NCBI GenBank assembly: GCA_023262855.1
Contig: JALQYQ010000030.1
Location: 62,001-126,000, forward strand
Reading direction: 5' to 3'
Length of the DNA: 64,000 nt
Source of the DNA: Crocinitomicaceae bacterium
Lineage (GTDB): Bacteria; Bacteroidota; Bacteroidia; Flavobacteriales_D; Crocinitomicaceae
Shown here: one piece after another, positions 8,738 to 18,600 of the stretch
How the letters are laid out: each line of letters begins with the position of its first letter
Position numbering within the stretch: position 1 is the stretch's first letter
The notes under the pieces: model-generated
Databases searched by the model: none
Seen by the model: the letters and a program-made list of their open reading frames with translations, nothing else
What the model was told of the DNA's origin: nothing
Made by a program: the position numbers and the translations under genes

Positions 8738-8763
8738 TCAAAACAAAAAGGAAATTAAATCAA

Positions 8764-9468
8764 ATGTTCTTATTACAAATTGTAAATAGCGTTTCTCAGG
8801 AGGTACCAAATGCATTGGAACCAAAGGTTGAAACCTATACAATGTATTTGATTGCTTTATTGTCCTTATCTTTTTTATTGGTTGCTTTGTCGCGCATAGG
8901 AAACACGAAGGCAATCGCAACTGTAATAGCTGTTTCTTTTAAAACGAATGGAGTCGATCAAGTACTAAAAGAAAACATGCGTTTAAGTTCGTTTAGTTCG
9001 ATAATTCTGCTGTTTAATTATTTCATTGGATTTGGATTGTGTACGTTTTTGATTCTTCATCGCATATTAATATTGGATGATGGTTGGGCGATGATAATTG
9101 CTTTCGGATTACCTTTCGTTTTGTTTTTAAATGAATTTCTAGGACCGATAATCGTTGGATTTTTAACAGGAGAATTGAAAAAAACGACGATTCCTTCAAT
9201 GAATACCATCACTGGAAATCAATTTTTCGGTTTGATTTTTTCAATTTTAGCCTTGTTTTGGATCATGAATCCCGAGTTCAATCAATGGTTTTTGTGGATA
9301 TTCGTTTCTGTCATTTGTTTAAAATATCTGATTCGAATGTTTAAAAGTTCCATTGTGGTTTTAACAAATGGAGTATCGTGGTATTATTTAATTTTGTATT
9401 TTTGCACTCTTGAAATTCTACCACTATTCGTAGCCTATAACTACGTAATTAAGAATTTCTTAAAATGA
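8764..9468 (+). CDS. DUF4271-type integral membrane protein
   Basis: A 234-residue protein with about six hydrophobic helices, including YLIALLSLSFLLVAL, FSSIILLFNYFIGFGLCTFL, MIIAFGLPFVLFLNEFLG, and a long C-terminal helix ending in YNYVIKNFLK. It has the layout of DUF4271 proteins of Bacteroidota, which are regularly found directly upstream of the uroporphyrinogen-III synthase gene, as here (30 bases to hemD). No catalytic motif is visible and the biochemical role is unknown. The conserved placement suggests a link to tetrapyrrole synthesis or merely cotranscription. Confidence 0.7.
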   Translation: MFLLQIVNSVSQEVPNALEPKVETYTMYLIALLSLSFLLVALSRIGNTKAIATVIAVSFKTNGVDQVLKENMRLSSFSSIILLFNYFIGFGLCTFLILHRILILDDGWAMIIAFGLPFVLFLNEFLGPIIVGFLTGELKKTTIPSMNTITGNQFFGLIFSILALFWIMNPEFNQWFLWIFVSVICLKYLIRMFKSSIVVLTNGVSWYYLILYFCTLEILPLFVAYNYVIKNFLK

Positions 9469-9498
9469 TTTGAGTGTTGAAATTAATTTGTTAGAACG

Positions 9499-10248
9499 TT
9501 GGCTATCAAAACTATATTAGTTTCTCAACCGAAACCGGAAGGAGACAAATCTCCTTACTTTGATTTGGCGGAGAAATACAAGTTGAAAATCGATTTTCGT
9601 CCTTTTATTCACGTAGAAGGCGTTGGAGCGCAAGAGTTTCGTCAGCAAAAGGTAAACATACCAGAGCACACGGCGATTATTTTGACTTCTAAAAATGCAG
9701 TCGATCATTTCTTTAGAATTGCCGAAGAGACTCGCTTTGAAGTGCCAGATACGATGAAGTATTTTTGTATTTCTGAAGCAGTTGCTTACTATCTTCAAAA
9801 ATATGTTACCTATCGTAAACGTAAAATTTTCTTTGGTAAACAAACCATTGAAGATTTGATGGACGTTATGAAAAAGCATAAAGGGGAGAAATACTTATTG
9901 CCTTGTACAGATATTTTAAACGACAAAATTCCTGTTACCTTAGAAGAACATAAGATTAATTTCACAAAAGCTGTTTTGTATCGCACGGTTGCTTCAGATT
10001 TGTCTGATTTGGAAGACGTTTATTACGATATGTTAGTCTTCTTTAGTCCTGGAGGTATTGAGTCACTTTTGAAAAACTTCCCGGATTTTAAGCAAAACAA
10101 TACGAGAATCGCAGCGTTTGGTCCAACAACAGCAAACGCAGTAATTAAAAACAACTTACGATTGGATGTTCATGCACCAATGCCAAATGCTCCTTCAATG
10201 ACAGGCGCAATTGAGTTATATGTGAAAGATGAATTGAAGAAAAAATAA
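9499..10248 (+). CDS. hemD: Uroporphyrinogen-III synthase
   Basis: Closes and inverts the D ring of hydroxymethylbilane to give uroporphyrinogen III, the branch point to heme and siroheme. The 249 residues show the two-domain HemD pattern: ILVSQPKPEGDKSPYFDLAEKY at the N-terminus, TAIILTSKNAVDHFF (about 53-67), and in the second domain VFFSPGGIESLL and IAAFGPTTANAV. HemD is poorly conserved, and these elements are the recognisable ones. The start is a TTG at 9499; no ATG is available in the preceding leader. It follows the DUF4271 gene by 30 bases and ends at a hairpin shared with the convergent sirtuin. Heme made through it would feed the c-type cytochromes of this window. Confidence 0.85.
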   Translation: MAIKTILVSQPKPEGDKSPYFDLAEKYKLKIDFRPFIHVEGVGAQEFRQQKVNIPEHTAIILTSKNAVDHFFRIAEETRFEVPDTMKYFCISEAVAYYLQKYVTYRKRKIFFGKQTIEDLMDVMKKHKGEKYLLPCTDILNDKIPVTLEEHKINFTKAVLYRTVASDLSDLEDVYYDMLVFFSPGGIESLLKNFPDFKQNNTRIAAFGPTTANAVIKNNLRLDVHAPMPNAPSMTGAIELYVKDELKKK

Positions 10249-10251
10249 AGG

Positions 10252-10280
10252 AAAGCGGCTTATGAAAGGCCGCTTTTTTC
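10252..10280. terminator. Bidirectional intrinsic terminator between hemD and the sirtuin
   Basis: The arms AAAGCGGC (10252-10259) and GCCGCTTT (10269-10276) are exact inverted repeats followed by a T run on the plus strand. The right arm lies within the last codons of the sirtuin frame. Confidence 0.8.
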
Positions 10281-10961
10281 TTTTAATAGACCCAAACATT
10301 GCAGCATCCCTTCACTTGCGGTTTCGTTGAGTACGATAAAGTCAGATGGGATTTGTAATTGATCTGCATTTGGATCAATCAAAAATTTGGTGCAATTTCT
10401 TGCTGCACTGTGTATTAATCCTGCTGCGGGATAAACTTGCAATGAAGTTCCAATGACAATAAGAACTGAAGCTGCTGTTATTAGGTTAGATGCTACTTCT
10501 AGATTCGGAACTGCCTCACCAAACCAAACCACATGAGGTCTTAATTGAAACCCATCTTCACAAAGATCACCCATTTTCAATTCCCAGCCGTCGATTGGAT
10601 AATAACGTGCTTCTTGATTTGGTCCGGAACTTTTTGCCTCACGAATATTTCCATGTAAATGAACGACATGTTTTGAACCAGCACGTTCATGCAAGTCGTC
10701 AATGTTTTGCGTGACTACCGTTACATCACCAATTTTTTCAAGTTCCTTAATTAGTTTATGTGCTTCATTTGGTGAAGATTCAATAATTTGTTTTCTGCGT
10801 TGATTATAAAAAGATTGAACCATTTCAGGATTATTTGACCATGCATGTGGAGTAGCAACCTCTTCTATTTTAAAGTTAGCCCACAGACCATTGTTGTCTC
10901 TAAACGTGCTAATTCCGCTTTCTGCGCTCATGCCTGCCCCTGAAAATACTACAATCTTCAT
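10260..10961 (-). CDS. cobB: Sir2-family NAD-dependent deacylase, class III type
   Basis: A 233-residue NAD-dependent lysine deacylase. Motifs: FSGAGMSAESGIS (6-18), QNIDDLHERAG (85-95), HLHG with catalytic His103, and GTSLQVYPAAG (171-181). Tyr52 and Arg55 in FYNQRR match the acyl-pocket pair that in CobB and SIRT5 selects succinyl and malonyl groups. The zinc knuckle is largely missing: the first Cys pair is replaced around residues 108-113 (REAKSS) and only Cys134 remains of the second. I use the ATG at 10961, which gives the family N-terminus MKIVVFSGAG; the longer frame begins with a TTG and adds 27 unlikely residues. It is convergent with hemD. Confidence 0.88.
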   Translation of the reverse strand: MKIVVFSGAGMSAESGISTFRDNNGLWANFKIEEVATPHAWSNNPEMVQSFYNQRRKQIIESSPNEAHKLIKELEKIGDVTVVTQNIDDLHERAGSKHVVHLHGNIREAKSSGPNQEARYYPIDGWELKMGDLCEDGFQLRPHVVWFGEAVPNLEVASNLITAASVLIVIGTSLQVYPAAGLIHSAARNCTKFLIDPNADQLQIPSDFIVLNETASEGMLQCLGLLKEKSGLS

Positions 10962-11094
10962 CTTCAAAATGTTGTTAAATGTATTGATGTAAAAATAACA
11001 GAATCTCTGTTTTTTGTGGTCATTAACAAAAAATAGGTGCAAAAAATGGTTTACTTAATCGAATTAGGAGTCCAAGAATATTTCTTTATTAAAA

Positions 11095-11124
11095 TTGTTT
11101 TAAAAAGATAAAACCTTACTTTTA
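11095..11124 (+). promoter_or_regulatory. Candidate promoter of the thioredoxin-fold T9SS protein
   Basis: TTG at 11095-11097 and a seven-of-eight -7 match, TACTTTTA, at 11117-11124, separated by 19 bases, the usual Bacteroidota spacing. The ATG follows 34 bases later at 11159. Confidence 0.4.
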
Positions 11125-11158
11125 CCTTGATTGTTTAGTAAATCTTAAATTATAAACT

Positions 11159-12631
11159 ATGAAAAAATTATTACTAAGTGTAGCAGTATTGCTTGGAGCT
11201 GCTTCAGCGAATGCACAGTTGGCTGATGGTACGCCAGCACCAAACTTCACTGCGACAGATTTGAACGGTGTATCACATACACTTACAGATTATTTAAATG
11301 CTGGTAAAACGGTTATTATTGATATTTCTGCTACTTGGTGTGGACCATGTTGGAATTATCACAATTCTCACGCATTAAGAAACATTTACGAAGCATACGG
11401 ACCAGATGGATCTGATGAAGTAATGGTTTTCTATGTTGAAGGTGATGGTGCAACTACGAATGCTGATCTTCACGGAACAGGATCAAACACACAAGGTGAC
11501 TGGGTAACTGGTACTCCATATCCAATCTTAGACAATGCACAAATTGCAAATGATTACGCAATTACATATTTCCCAACAATTTATCGTATTTGTCCAGATG
11601 GATTAGTATACGAAATTGGTCAGTTAAGTGCTGCAGCAATTAAAGCAGACATCAACTCAGCTTGTGGAACATTATCAGGTGTAACAAATCATGCAGTTAT
11701 TGAAGGTTCAGAAATTGCTTTGTGTTCAACAACTGGTGAGCCAGAAGCTTCTTTCGAAAACTTCGGAACAAACGCAATTACTTCAGGAACTGTTATCTTA
11801 AAAGAAAACGGAACACAAGTTGCTTCAACTCCTTTCTCTGGAAACGTTGCTCAGTTTGCTACAGGAACTGTAACATTCACTTCAATGACAATTAACCCAG
11901 CTTCAACTTACACAGTTGAATTGACTCAAGTTAACGGTGGTGCTCCATTCAACGTTACTACAGATGCAATGTCTGTTGTTTCTGCAGATTTAACAGGAGT
12001 AAACATTACAGTAAAAGTATTTACTGATAACTACCCATCTGAAACAGCTTGGGAAATTAGAAACTCTGCAACAAATGCTTTAGTTGCTTCTGGTGGACCA
12101 TACGTTGGTGCTGGTGGAACTGCTGCAGGTGGACCAGATGCTCTTAAAACAAAAACGCATAACGTTACTTTACCAGCTGGAAACAACTGTTACAAAGTAA
12201 TTATGACTGACGTTTACGGTGATGGATTCGGATACGGAACAAACCCTGCTGGTCAATACGGTATGGAAATCGTTTGTAACGGAGCTTCAATCATCAATTT
12301 AGATTTAGGTAACTTCGGTTCGACTTTTACGCGTGATGCTGCAATGAAAACTGACGCTACTTCATCAATTGAAGAATTGTTAGGAAGCACAATGAATGTA
12401 TTCCCTAACCCTGCTTCTGATGTTGTTAATGTTACTTTTGATGCAAACAACGCAGATTACACAATTGCAATCGTTGACTTACAAGGAAGAGTTATGGCAT
12501 CTCAAGAATTAACTTCTTTGAATGGTGCTCAATCAATTGCTTTCCCAGTTAGCAACTTAGCGAAAGGAAGTTATATCGTTTCAATTACTACAAACGGTTT
12601 GACTACTAGCAAAAACGTTGTTATCAAATAA
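11159..12631 (+). CDS. Secreted thioredoxin-fold protein with T9SS sorting domain
   Basis: A 490-residue exported protein. Residues 1-20 are a signal peptide (MKKLLLSVAVLL, SANAQ). A TlpA/AhpC-like thioredoxin domain covers about 22-165, with the redox motif WCGPC at 60-64 (Cys61, Cys64), then a pair of beta-sandwich-like segments rich in Thr/Ser/Gly, and a C-terminal sorting domain from about 413 (MNVFPNPASDVVNVTF, then GSYIVSITTNG and KNVVIK), which directs export through the type IX system and usually surface anchoring. The base use in this gene is strikingly uniform (many GAA, ACA, GCT codons), as in well-expressed genes. The partner of the thiol-active domain is unknown. It stands alone, ended by a strong terminator. 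Confidence 0.88.
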   Translation: MKKLLLSVAVLLGAASANAQLADGTPAPNFTATDLNGVSHTLTDYLNAGKTVIIDISATWCGPCWNYHNSHALRNIYEAYGPDGSDEVMVFYVEGDGATTNADLHGTGSNTQGDWVTGTPYPILDNAQIANDYAITYFPTIYRICPDGLVYEIGQLSAAAIKADINSACGTLSGVTNHAVIEGSEIALCSTTGEPEASFENFGTNAITSGTVILKENGTQVASTPFSGNVAQFATGTVTFTSMTINPASTYTVELTQVNGGAPFNVTTDAMSVVSADLTGVNITVKVFTDNYPSETAWEIRNSATNALVASGGPYVGAGGTAAGGPDALKTKTHNVTLPAGNNCYKVIMTDVYGDGFGYGTNPAGQYGMEIVCNGASIINLDLGNFGSTFTRDAAMKTDATSSIEELLGSTMNVFPNPASDVVNVTFDANNADYTIAIVDLQGRVMASQELTSLNGAQSIAFPVSNLAKGSYIVSITTNGLTTSKNVVIK

Positions 12632-12650
12632 GAATTAGAATAACATTCTG

Positions 12651-12685
12651 AAACCCGAATCAGTTTCCTGATTCGGGTTTTTTTA
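12651..12685 (+). terminator. Intrinsic terminator of the thioredoxin-fold gene
   Basis: Perfect 13-base arms AAACCCGAATCAG (12651-12663) and CTGATTCGGGTTT (12668-12680) around a four-base loop, with a following T run. Confidence 0.92.
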
Positions 12686-12759
12686 TTCCCATAACTTCAG
12701 GTATAAAACAGTAATAAGTCAAACCATTTTTGTATCTTTAGCGGCTTCAATAGACGATT

Positions 12760-15024
12760 ATGGCTAAAATACGCAAACAAGATGCATTGGATTATCATTC
12801 TTCAGGAAAACCTGGAAAAATTGAGGTAGTCCCAACAAAACCGTACTCTTCGCAAAGAGATCTTTCATTGGCATATTCGCCTGGTGTTGCAGAGCCATGC
12901 TTAAAGATTGCTGAAAATCCTGATGATGTTTATAAATATACAAGCAAAGCAAACCTAGTTGCAGTTATTTCAAATGGTACTGCTGTACTAGGTCTTGGAA
13001 ATATTGGTCCGTTAGCTTCAAAGCCAGTTATGGAAGGTAAAGGCTTGTTATTTAAAATATTTGCTGACATTGATGTATTTGATATTGAAGTTGATGCATC
13101 TGACCCGGAATTGTTCATTCAAACAGTAAAGGCAATTGCTCCGACTTTCGGGGGAATTAACCTAGAAGATATCAAAGCTCCTGAGGCGTTTGAAATTGAA
13201 AGAAGATTAAAAGAAGAACTGGATATTCCAGTTATGCATGATGATCAGCATGGTACCGCGATTATTTCTTCAGCCGCAATGCTCAATGCACTCGAATTAG
13301 CGAAAAAGAAAATCGACAAAGTGAAAATTGTTGTTTCTGGAGCAGGTGCAGCCGCAATGTCATGTGTAAAACTGTATTGCGCCTTGGGTGCAAAAGTTGA
13401 AAATATTTTCATGTATGATTCGAAAGGCTTGATTTGCAGTGAACGCACAGATCTTGATGAAAGTAAAATTCCTTATTCAAAACATAAAAAATCAATTTCT
13501 TTAGCTGAAGCCATGAAAAAAGCGGATGTCTTCGTTGGTTTGTCAAAAGGAAATGTTGTTTCTAAGGATATGGTGGCTTCGATGGCAAAAGATCCAATTG
13601 TTTTTGCCTTGGCTAATCCAGAACCAGAAATATCATACAAAGATGCTACATCTGTTCGTAAGGATATTATTATGGCAACTGGACGTTCAGATCATCCTAA
13701 TCAGGTGAACAATGTTTTAGGTTTCCCATTCATTTTCCGTGGTGCTTTGGATGTTCGTGCAACAACAATCAATGAGGAAATGAAGTTGGCAGCAGTAAAA
13801 GCTCTTGCTTCTTTAGCAAAAGAAACAATTCCTGAAGAAGTAATTGAAGCGTATGGTGAGAAGAATATTTCCTTTGGGCGTGAACAAATAATCCCTAAAC
13901 CTTTGGATCCACGTTTGATTTATTACGTTGCACCAGCAGTTGCAAAAGCAGCCATGGAATCGGGCGTTGCTAAGAATCCAATTACAGATTGGGATGCCTA
14001 TGAAATGCAATTGAAAAACCGCTTAGGTTTGGACAATAAATTGATTCGAAATATTACTGAAAAAGCACAAATGAACCCAAAACGTGTTGTTTTTGCTGAA
14101 GCAGATAATATCAAAATATTAAAAGCGGCTCAAACTGCATGGGAAGAAGGCGTTGCTTTCCCAATTCTACTTGGAAAAAGAAAGAAAATAGAAGCTTTAA
14201 TCCAGGAATATAGCATTGAATTTCAGGATGTTCAAATCATTGATCCAAAATCGGAAGAGGAAGAAGACCGCAGAAATTCTTACGGTAAAGCATTCTTTGA
14301 AAAACGTAAGCGAAAAGGATTTACTGAATTTGAATCGATTCAAATCATGCGCGAACGCAACCACTTTGGTGCAATGATGGTTGAAATGGGGGATGCTGAT
14401 GCGATGATTTCTGGAATAACGCGAAATTACCGAGATGTTGTTCGTCCAGCTATTCAAACAATTGGCTTGCAAAAAGATGTTTGCACAGTGGCAGGAATGT
14501 ACATTTTAGTTACGAAGCGAGGTCCTTTATTCTTGGCGGATACAACGATTAATTTGAATCCAACAGCTGAAGAAATTGCTGAAATCACCAACAATGTGGC
14601 AAAAATGATTCGTAAGTTTAAAGTGGTTCCAAAAATTGCTTTGCTTAGCTACTCAAATTTTGGGTCATCGCCAGGTCCTGATTCTGAAAAAATGAATAAG
14701 GCAGTTGAAATTCTTCACGAAAAATACCCAACATTGGTGGTTGACGGTGAAGTACAAGCAAACTTTGCCTTGAACAATGAATTGATGATGGAGAAATTTT
14801 CTTTCTCACATTTAGCGAATAAACAAGTTAACACGCTCATTTTCCCTAACTTGTCCGCAGGTAATATTGCATATAAGCTGTTACAGGAAATGACTGAAGG
14901 TGAAGCAATTGGACCAATTTTAGTAGGATTGAAAAAATCAGTTCATGTACTACAACTTGGTTCTTCGGTGAGAGAAATTATTAACATGGTAAAAGTGGCA
15001 GTTGTAGACGCACAAAACAAATAA
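12760..15024 (+). CDS. maeB: NADP-dependent malic enzyme with C-terminal phosphotransacetylase-like domain
   Basis: Oxidatively decarboxylates malate to pyruvate, yielding NADPH. The 754 residues match the large bacterial MaeB type: malic N-domain ([30 protein letters not shown]), NAD-binding domain ([16 protein letters not shown]), then from about residue 430 a PTA-like domain ([31 protein letters not shown]) that in this family is regulatory, binding acetyl-CoA. HDDQHGTA near residue 162 is the metal-site motif. A near-consensus -7 element, TATCTTTA, is at 12733-12740. It is followed after one base by ruvA, so the two are probably cotranscribed although functionally unrelated. Confidence 0.94.
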   Translation: MAKIRKQDALDYHSSGKPGKIEVVPTKPYSSQRDLSLAYSPGVAEPCLKIAENPDDVYKYTSKANLVAVISNGTAVLGLGNIGPLASKPVMEGKGLLFKIFADIDVFDIEVDASDPELFIQTVKAIAPTFGGINLEDIKAPEAFEIERRLKEELDIPVMHDDQHGTAIISSAAMLNALELAKKKIDKVKIVVSGAGAAAMSCVKLYCALGAKVENIFMYDSKGLICSERTDLDESKIPYSKHKKSISLAEAMKKADVFVGLSKGNVVSKDMVASMAKDPIVFALANPEPEISYKDATSVRKDIIMATGRSDHPNQVNNVLGFPFIFRGALDVRATTINEEMKLAAVKALASLAKETIPEEVIEAYGEKNISFGREQIIPKPLDPRLIYYVAPAVAKAAMESGVAKNPITDWDAYEMQLKNRLGLDNKLIRNITEKAQMNPKRVVFAEADNIKILKAAQTAWEEGVAFPILLGKRKKIEALIQEYSIEFQDVQIIDPKSEEEEDRRNSYGKAFFEKRKRKGFTEFESIQIMRERNHFGAMMVEMGDADAMISGITRNYRDVVRPAIQTIGLQKDVCTVAGMYILVTKRGPLFLADTTINLNPTAEEIAEITNNVAKMIRKFKVVPKIALLSYSNFGSSPGPDSEKMNKAVEILHEKYPTLVVDGEVQANFALNNELMMEKFSFSHLANKQVNTLIFPNLSAGNIAYKLLQEMTEGEAIGPILVGLKKSVHVLQLGSSVREIINMVKVAVVDAQNK

Positions 15025-15025
15025 T

Positions 15026-15601
15026 ATGATTGGTCATCTGAACGGAAAATTAGTAGAAAAAAACCCAACCGAATTAATCGTCGAGTGCGGTGGTGTTGGT
15101 TATGAAGTGAAAATTTCATTGAATACGTTTTCTGCTTTAGGATCTGATGAAGCAATTAAAATTTTTACGAAGTTGGTTGTTCGTGAAGACGCGCATATTT
15201 TATACGGTTTTGCGAGTAAAGAAGAACGTGAGATGTTCAACCACCTCGTGTCGGTTTCAGGAATTGGGCCAAACACAGCAATGATTATGTTGTCGTCCTT
15301 AGTTCCCGATGAAATTGCTCATGCAATTCAATCAGAAGATGTTAGAACCATCCAAAGTATTAAGGGAATTGGAGCAAAAACAGCTCAACGAGTTATTATT
15401 GACCTGAAAGACAAAATGTTAAAAATGGTATTTTCGAGCGAAAATATTTTCAATCAAAACAATACGAATCGATTTGATGCGTTAACTGCATTGGTTTCAC
15501 TCGGTTTTGATAAAAAATCAGCTGAAAAAGCCATAGATAAAATAGCAACAGGTGATGAATCTGTTGAATTATTGATTAAAGAAGCATTGAAAATTTTATA
15601 A
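15026..15601 (+). CDS. ruvA: Holliday junction branch migration protein RuvA
   Basis: DNA-binding subunit of the RuvAB branch-migration machine. The 191 residues show the N-terminal OB domain (MIGHLNGKLVEK, VGYEVKIS, HILYGFAS), two helix-hairpin-helix motifs (SVSGIGPNTAMIML and IKGIGAKTAQRVI, about 76-128) and the C-terminal RuvB-contacting UBA-like domain (ALVSLGFDKKSAEKAI). It starts one base after maeB, and the sprA start follows one base after its stop; ruvA-sprA is a recurrent gene order in Flavobacteriia. RuvB is encoded separately at 56.2 kb. Confidence 0.95.
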   Translation: MIGHLNGKLVEKNPTELIVECGGVGYEVKISLNTFSALGSDEAIKIFTKLVVREDAHILYGFASKEEREMFNHLVSVSGIGPNTAMIMLSSLVPDEIAHAIQSEDVRTIQSIKGIGAKTAQRVIIDLKDKMLKMVFSSENIFNQNNTNRFDALTALVSLGFDKKSAEKAIDKIATGDESVELLIKEALKIL

Positions 15602-15602
15602 A

Positions 15603-18600
15603 TTGAAAAAGACTGAAGTACTACTAACGAATTGGAAATCAACATCATTGTTGGTCTTTCTCGTGTTCCTATTTCAAGCTACAATTGGAAAGGCTCAGGA
15701 TACTTTGCAGTTTCCGATTCAAAATAATATTGATCCAACACAAACACAACCACAAAGTTTTGATTTGGGTGACCCTTCTTCTGTGCAACAAACAATTGTT
15801 TATGATCCAGTCACTGGGACTTACATTTTTAAAGAAACGATTGGATCTTTGAATTATCGAAATCCATCGATGATGACGCTTGAGGAATATTTAGAGTATG
15901 AGCGTCAGAAAGTATTGCGCGAAAATTGGAAGGAAAAAATTGAACAACAAACGGCCCAAAGTCAACCAATGGAGTTTCCAATAAAAATTGGAAGTAAGGC
16001 CTTTGAAAATTTCTTCGGATCAGATCAAATTACAATTCGTCCTCAAGGTTCGGTTGAGCTGTCGTTTGGCGTGAATTCATCGCGTTATGAGAATCCTATT
16101 TTACCAGTAAAACAGCGTCATATTACACGTTTTGACTTCCAACAGCAAATTCAAATGAACTTGGTTGGACAAATCGGTACTAAGTTGAAAATTGGCACGA
16201 GTTACAATACACAAGCGGCTTTTGATTTTGATAATATTTCTAAGTTAGAATATACTGGAAATGAGGATCAAATCATGCAGAAAATTGAATTGGGAAATGT
16301 GGCTTTGCAATTGCCAACTTCTTTAATTCAAGGATCACAAACGTTATTTGGTGCGAAAACACAAATGAAATTTGGTCGCGCGACGGTTGATTTGATTGCT
16401 GCTTCTTCAAAAGGTAAACGTCAGGAAATCAATATTACAGGAAAAGCACAGGTTCAGAAATTTGAATTGACTGCAGATAACTACGAAGCAAATCGTCACT
16501 ACTTCGTCAATTTGTATCACCATGACCATTATGATGAAGCGATGGCTACAATTCCGATTGTTAATTCATCAGCATACATAACACGTATGGAGGTTTGGTT
16601 GACAAATCGTACAAACAACACTGAAAACACGAGAAACATTATTGCTTTTGCGGATTTAGGTGAAGCGAAGGCAGAGAATTGTGAAGGTGAACCAGGTGCA
16701 TATGGACCTAGTGAAATGCCAGACAATGAAGCAAATGGTTTATATGATTGGGCTTCTAATCAACCATTGGTTCGCGGATTCTCAAATGCTGTTTCTGCGC
16801 TAAGTTCTCAAGTTACTGCTCCAGGACCCTTTCAACAAGCTGTTCACTATGAAAAAGTTGAAAATGCGCGTAAATTAACAGAGCAAGAATTTACATACAA
16901 TGCTCTTTTGGGATATATCTCGTTGAATTTGCCTTTAAACAATGATGAAGTTTTAGCGGTTGCTTACGAATATACATACCGTGGTGAAACATATCAAGTG
17001 GGTGAATTCTCAACAGATGGTGTTGCAGGTCAACAAGCCTTGATTTTAAAATTATTGAAACCAACCATTACAAATCCTAAAAACAAAGTATGGGATTTGA
17101 TGATGAAAAACGTTTATTCAATTGGAGCGTATCAAGTTGATCAGACAGGATTCAGAATTGACCTTTTATACAATAATCCAGCAACATCCTTATCAGTTCC
17201 GTTTTTCCCAATGACAGGTGTTGACGATAAACAAATCGTTACCTTGCTGGAAATGGACAAATTGAACCAAAACAACCAGCCTTTTTCAGATGGTGTCTTC
17301 GATTATGTTCCGATTGTATTTAATGGAAACCGTGCAGAAAACGGAGGGACAATTAATACGAGAAATGGTCGAGTTTACTTCTCAACAGTTGAACCATTTG
17401 GTAAAACACTTGCGAGTAAATTAGCAACTGCTGGAATTTCTCAAGTGAACATTGATCAAGTTGCTTACACAGAATTGTATGATTCAACGAAAACTGCTGC
17501 TCAACAAATCCCAAGTAAAAACAGATTTAGTTTTAAAGGAGAGTATCAATCTTCAGTTTCTTCCGATATTCCGTTGAATGCATTGAATGTTCCTCAAGGT
17601 GCCGTTACTGTTACTGCTGGAGGAATAAAATTGGTTGAAGGAACAGATTATACCGTTGATTACAATTTAGGTCGTGTAAAAATTCTTAACACAGGAATTT
17701 TGGAGTCGAATACACCGATTAAAATTTCAATCGAAAGTAATTCAGTATTTGGATTCCAAGCACGTTCCTTGATTGGAGGTCATTATAATTATCGATTCTC
17801 TGATAAATTCAATATTGGTGGAACATGGATGCGTATGATGGAGCGTCCTGTAACGCAAAAAGTTGACATCGGAAGTGAACCGTTTAAAAACAACATTCTT
17901 GGAGTCGATTTTGCCTTTAGAACTGAAGTACCATTCTTGACAAAATTGGTGGATTTATTGCCGGTTATTTCTACAACACAAAAATCAACGTTCTCAATCA
18001 ATGGTGAATATGCTTATTTGATTCCAGGACAACCAAAGGCGATTAATAAAGACGGAACATCTTACATCGATGACTTTGAGGGTTCACAAAGTGCTATTGA
18101 TTTGCGTTCAGTGACTTCTTGGCGCTTGGCATCTGTTCCTCAAGGACAACCAGATTTATTCCCAGAAGCAGCGAACAAAGATTTATCTGCAGGCTACAAA
18201 CGAGCAAAAGCAGCGTGGTATTTAATTGATCCGTTATTCTATCAAAAGAATTCATTAACACCTCAACACATTAAAGATGATCCGAGTCAACTATCGGATA
18301 GTCGTATGCGTTTGGTGAACCAAGTAGATATTTTCCCGAATTTACAACAGCAATACGGGTCGATTCCAAATATTCCAATTTTAGAATTGGCTTATTATCC
18401 TTTGGAGCGTGGAATGTACAACTACGATACGACGAATACTGTAAATCCTGATGGTACATTTACAAATCCTGAAAATCGTTGGGGAGGAATTATGCGTTCT
18501 CTTTCAACGAATGATTTTGAACAAACTAACATTGAGTTTATCCAATTTTGGGTATTAGATCCATTCAATGATGATGCGGAAGCTGTAAATCCTAACACTC

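Noticed and set aside
9499-10248. hemD as part of a heme-biosynthesis operon
   Set aside because: Only DUF4271 lies with it; the next gene is a convergent sirtuin behind a terminator.
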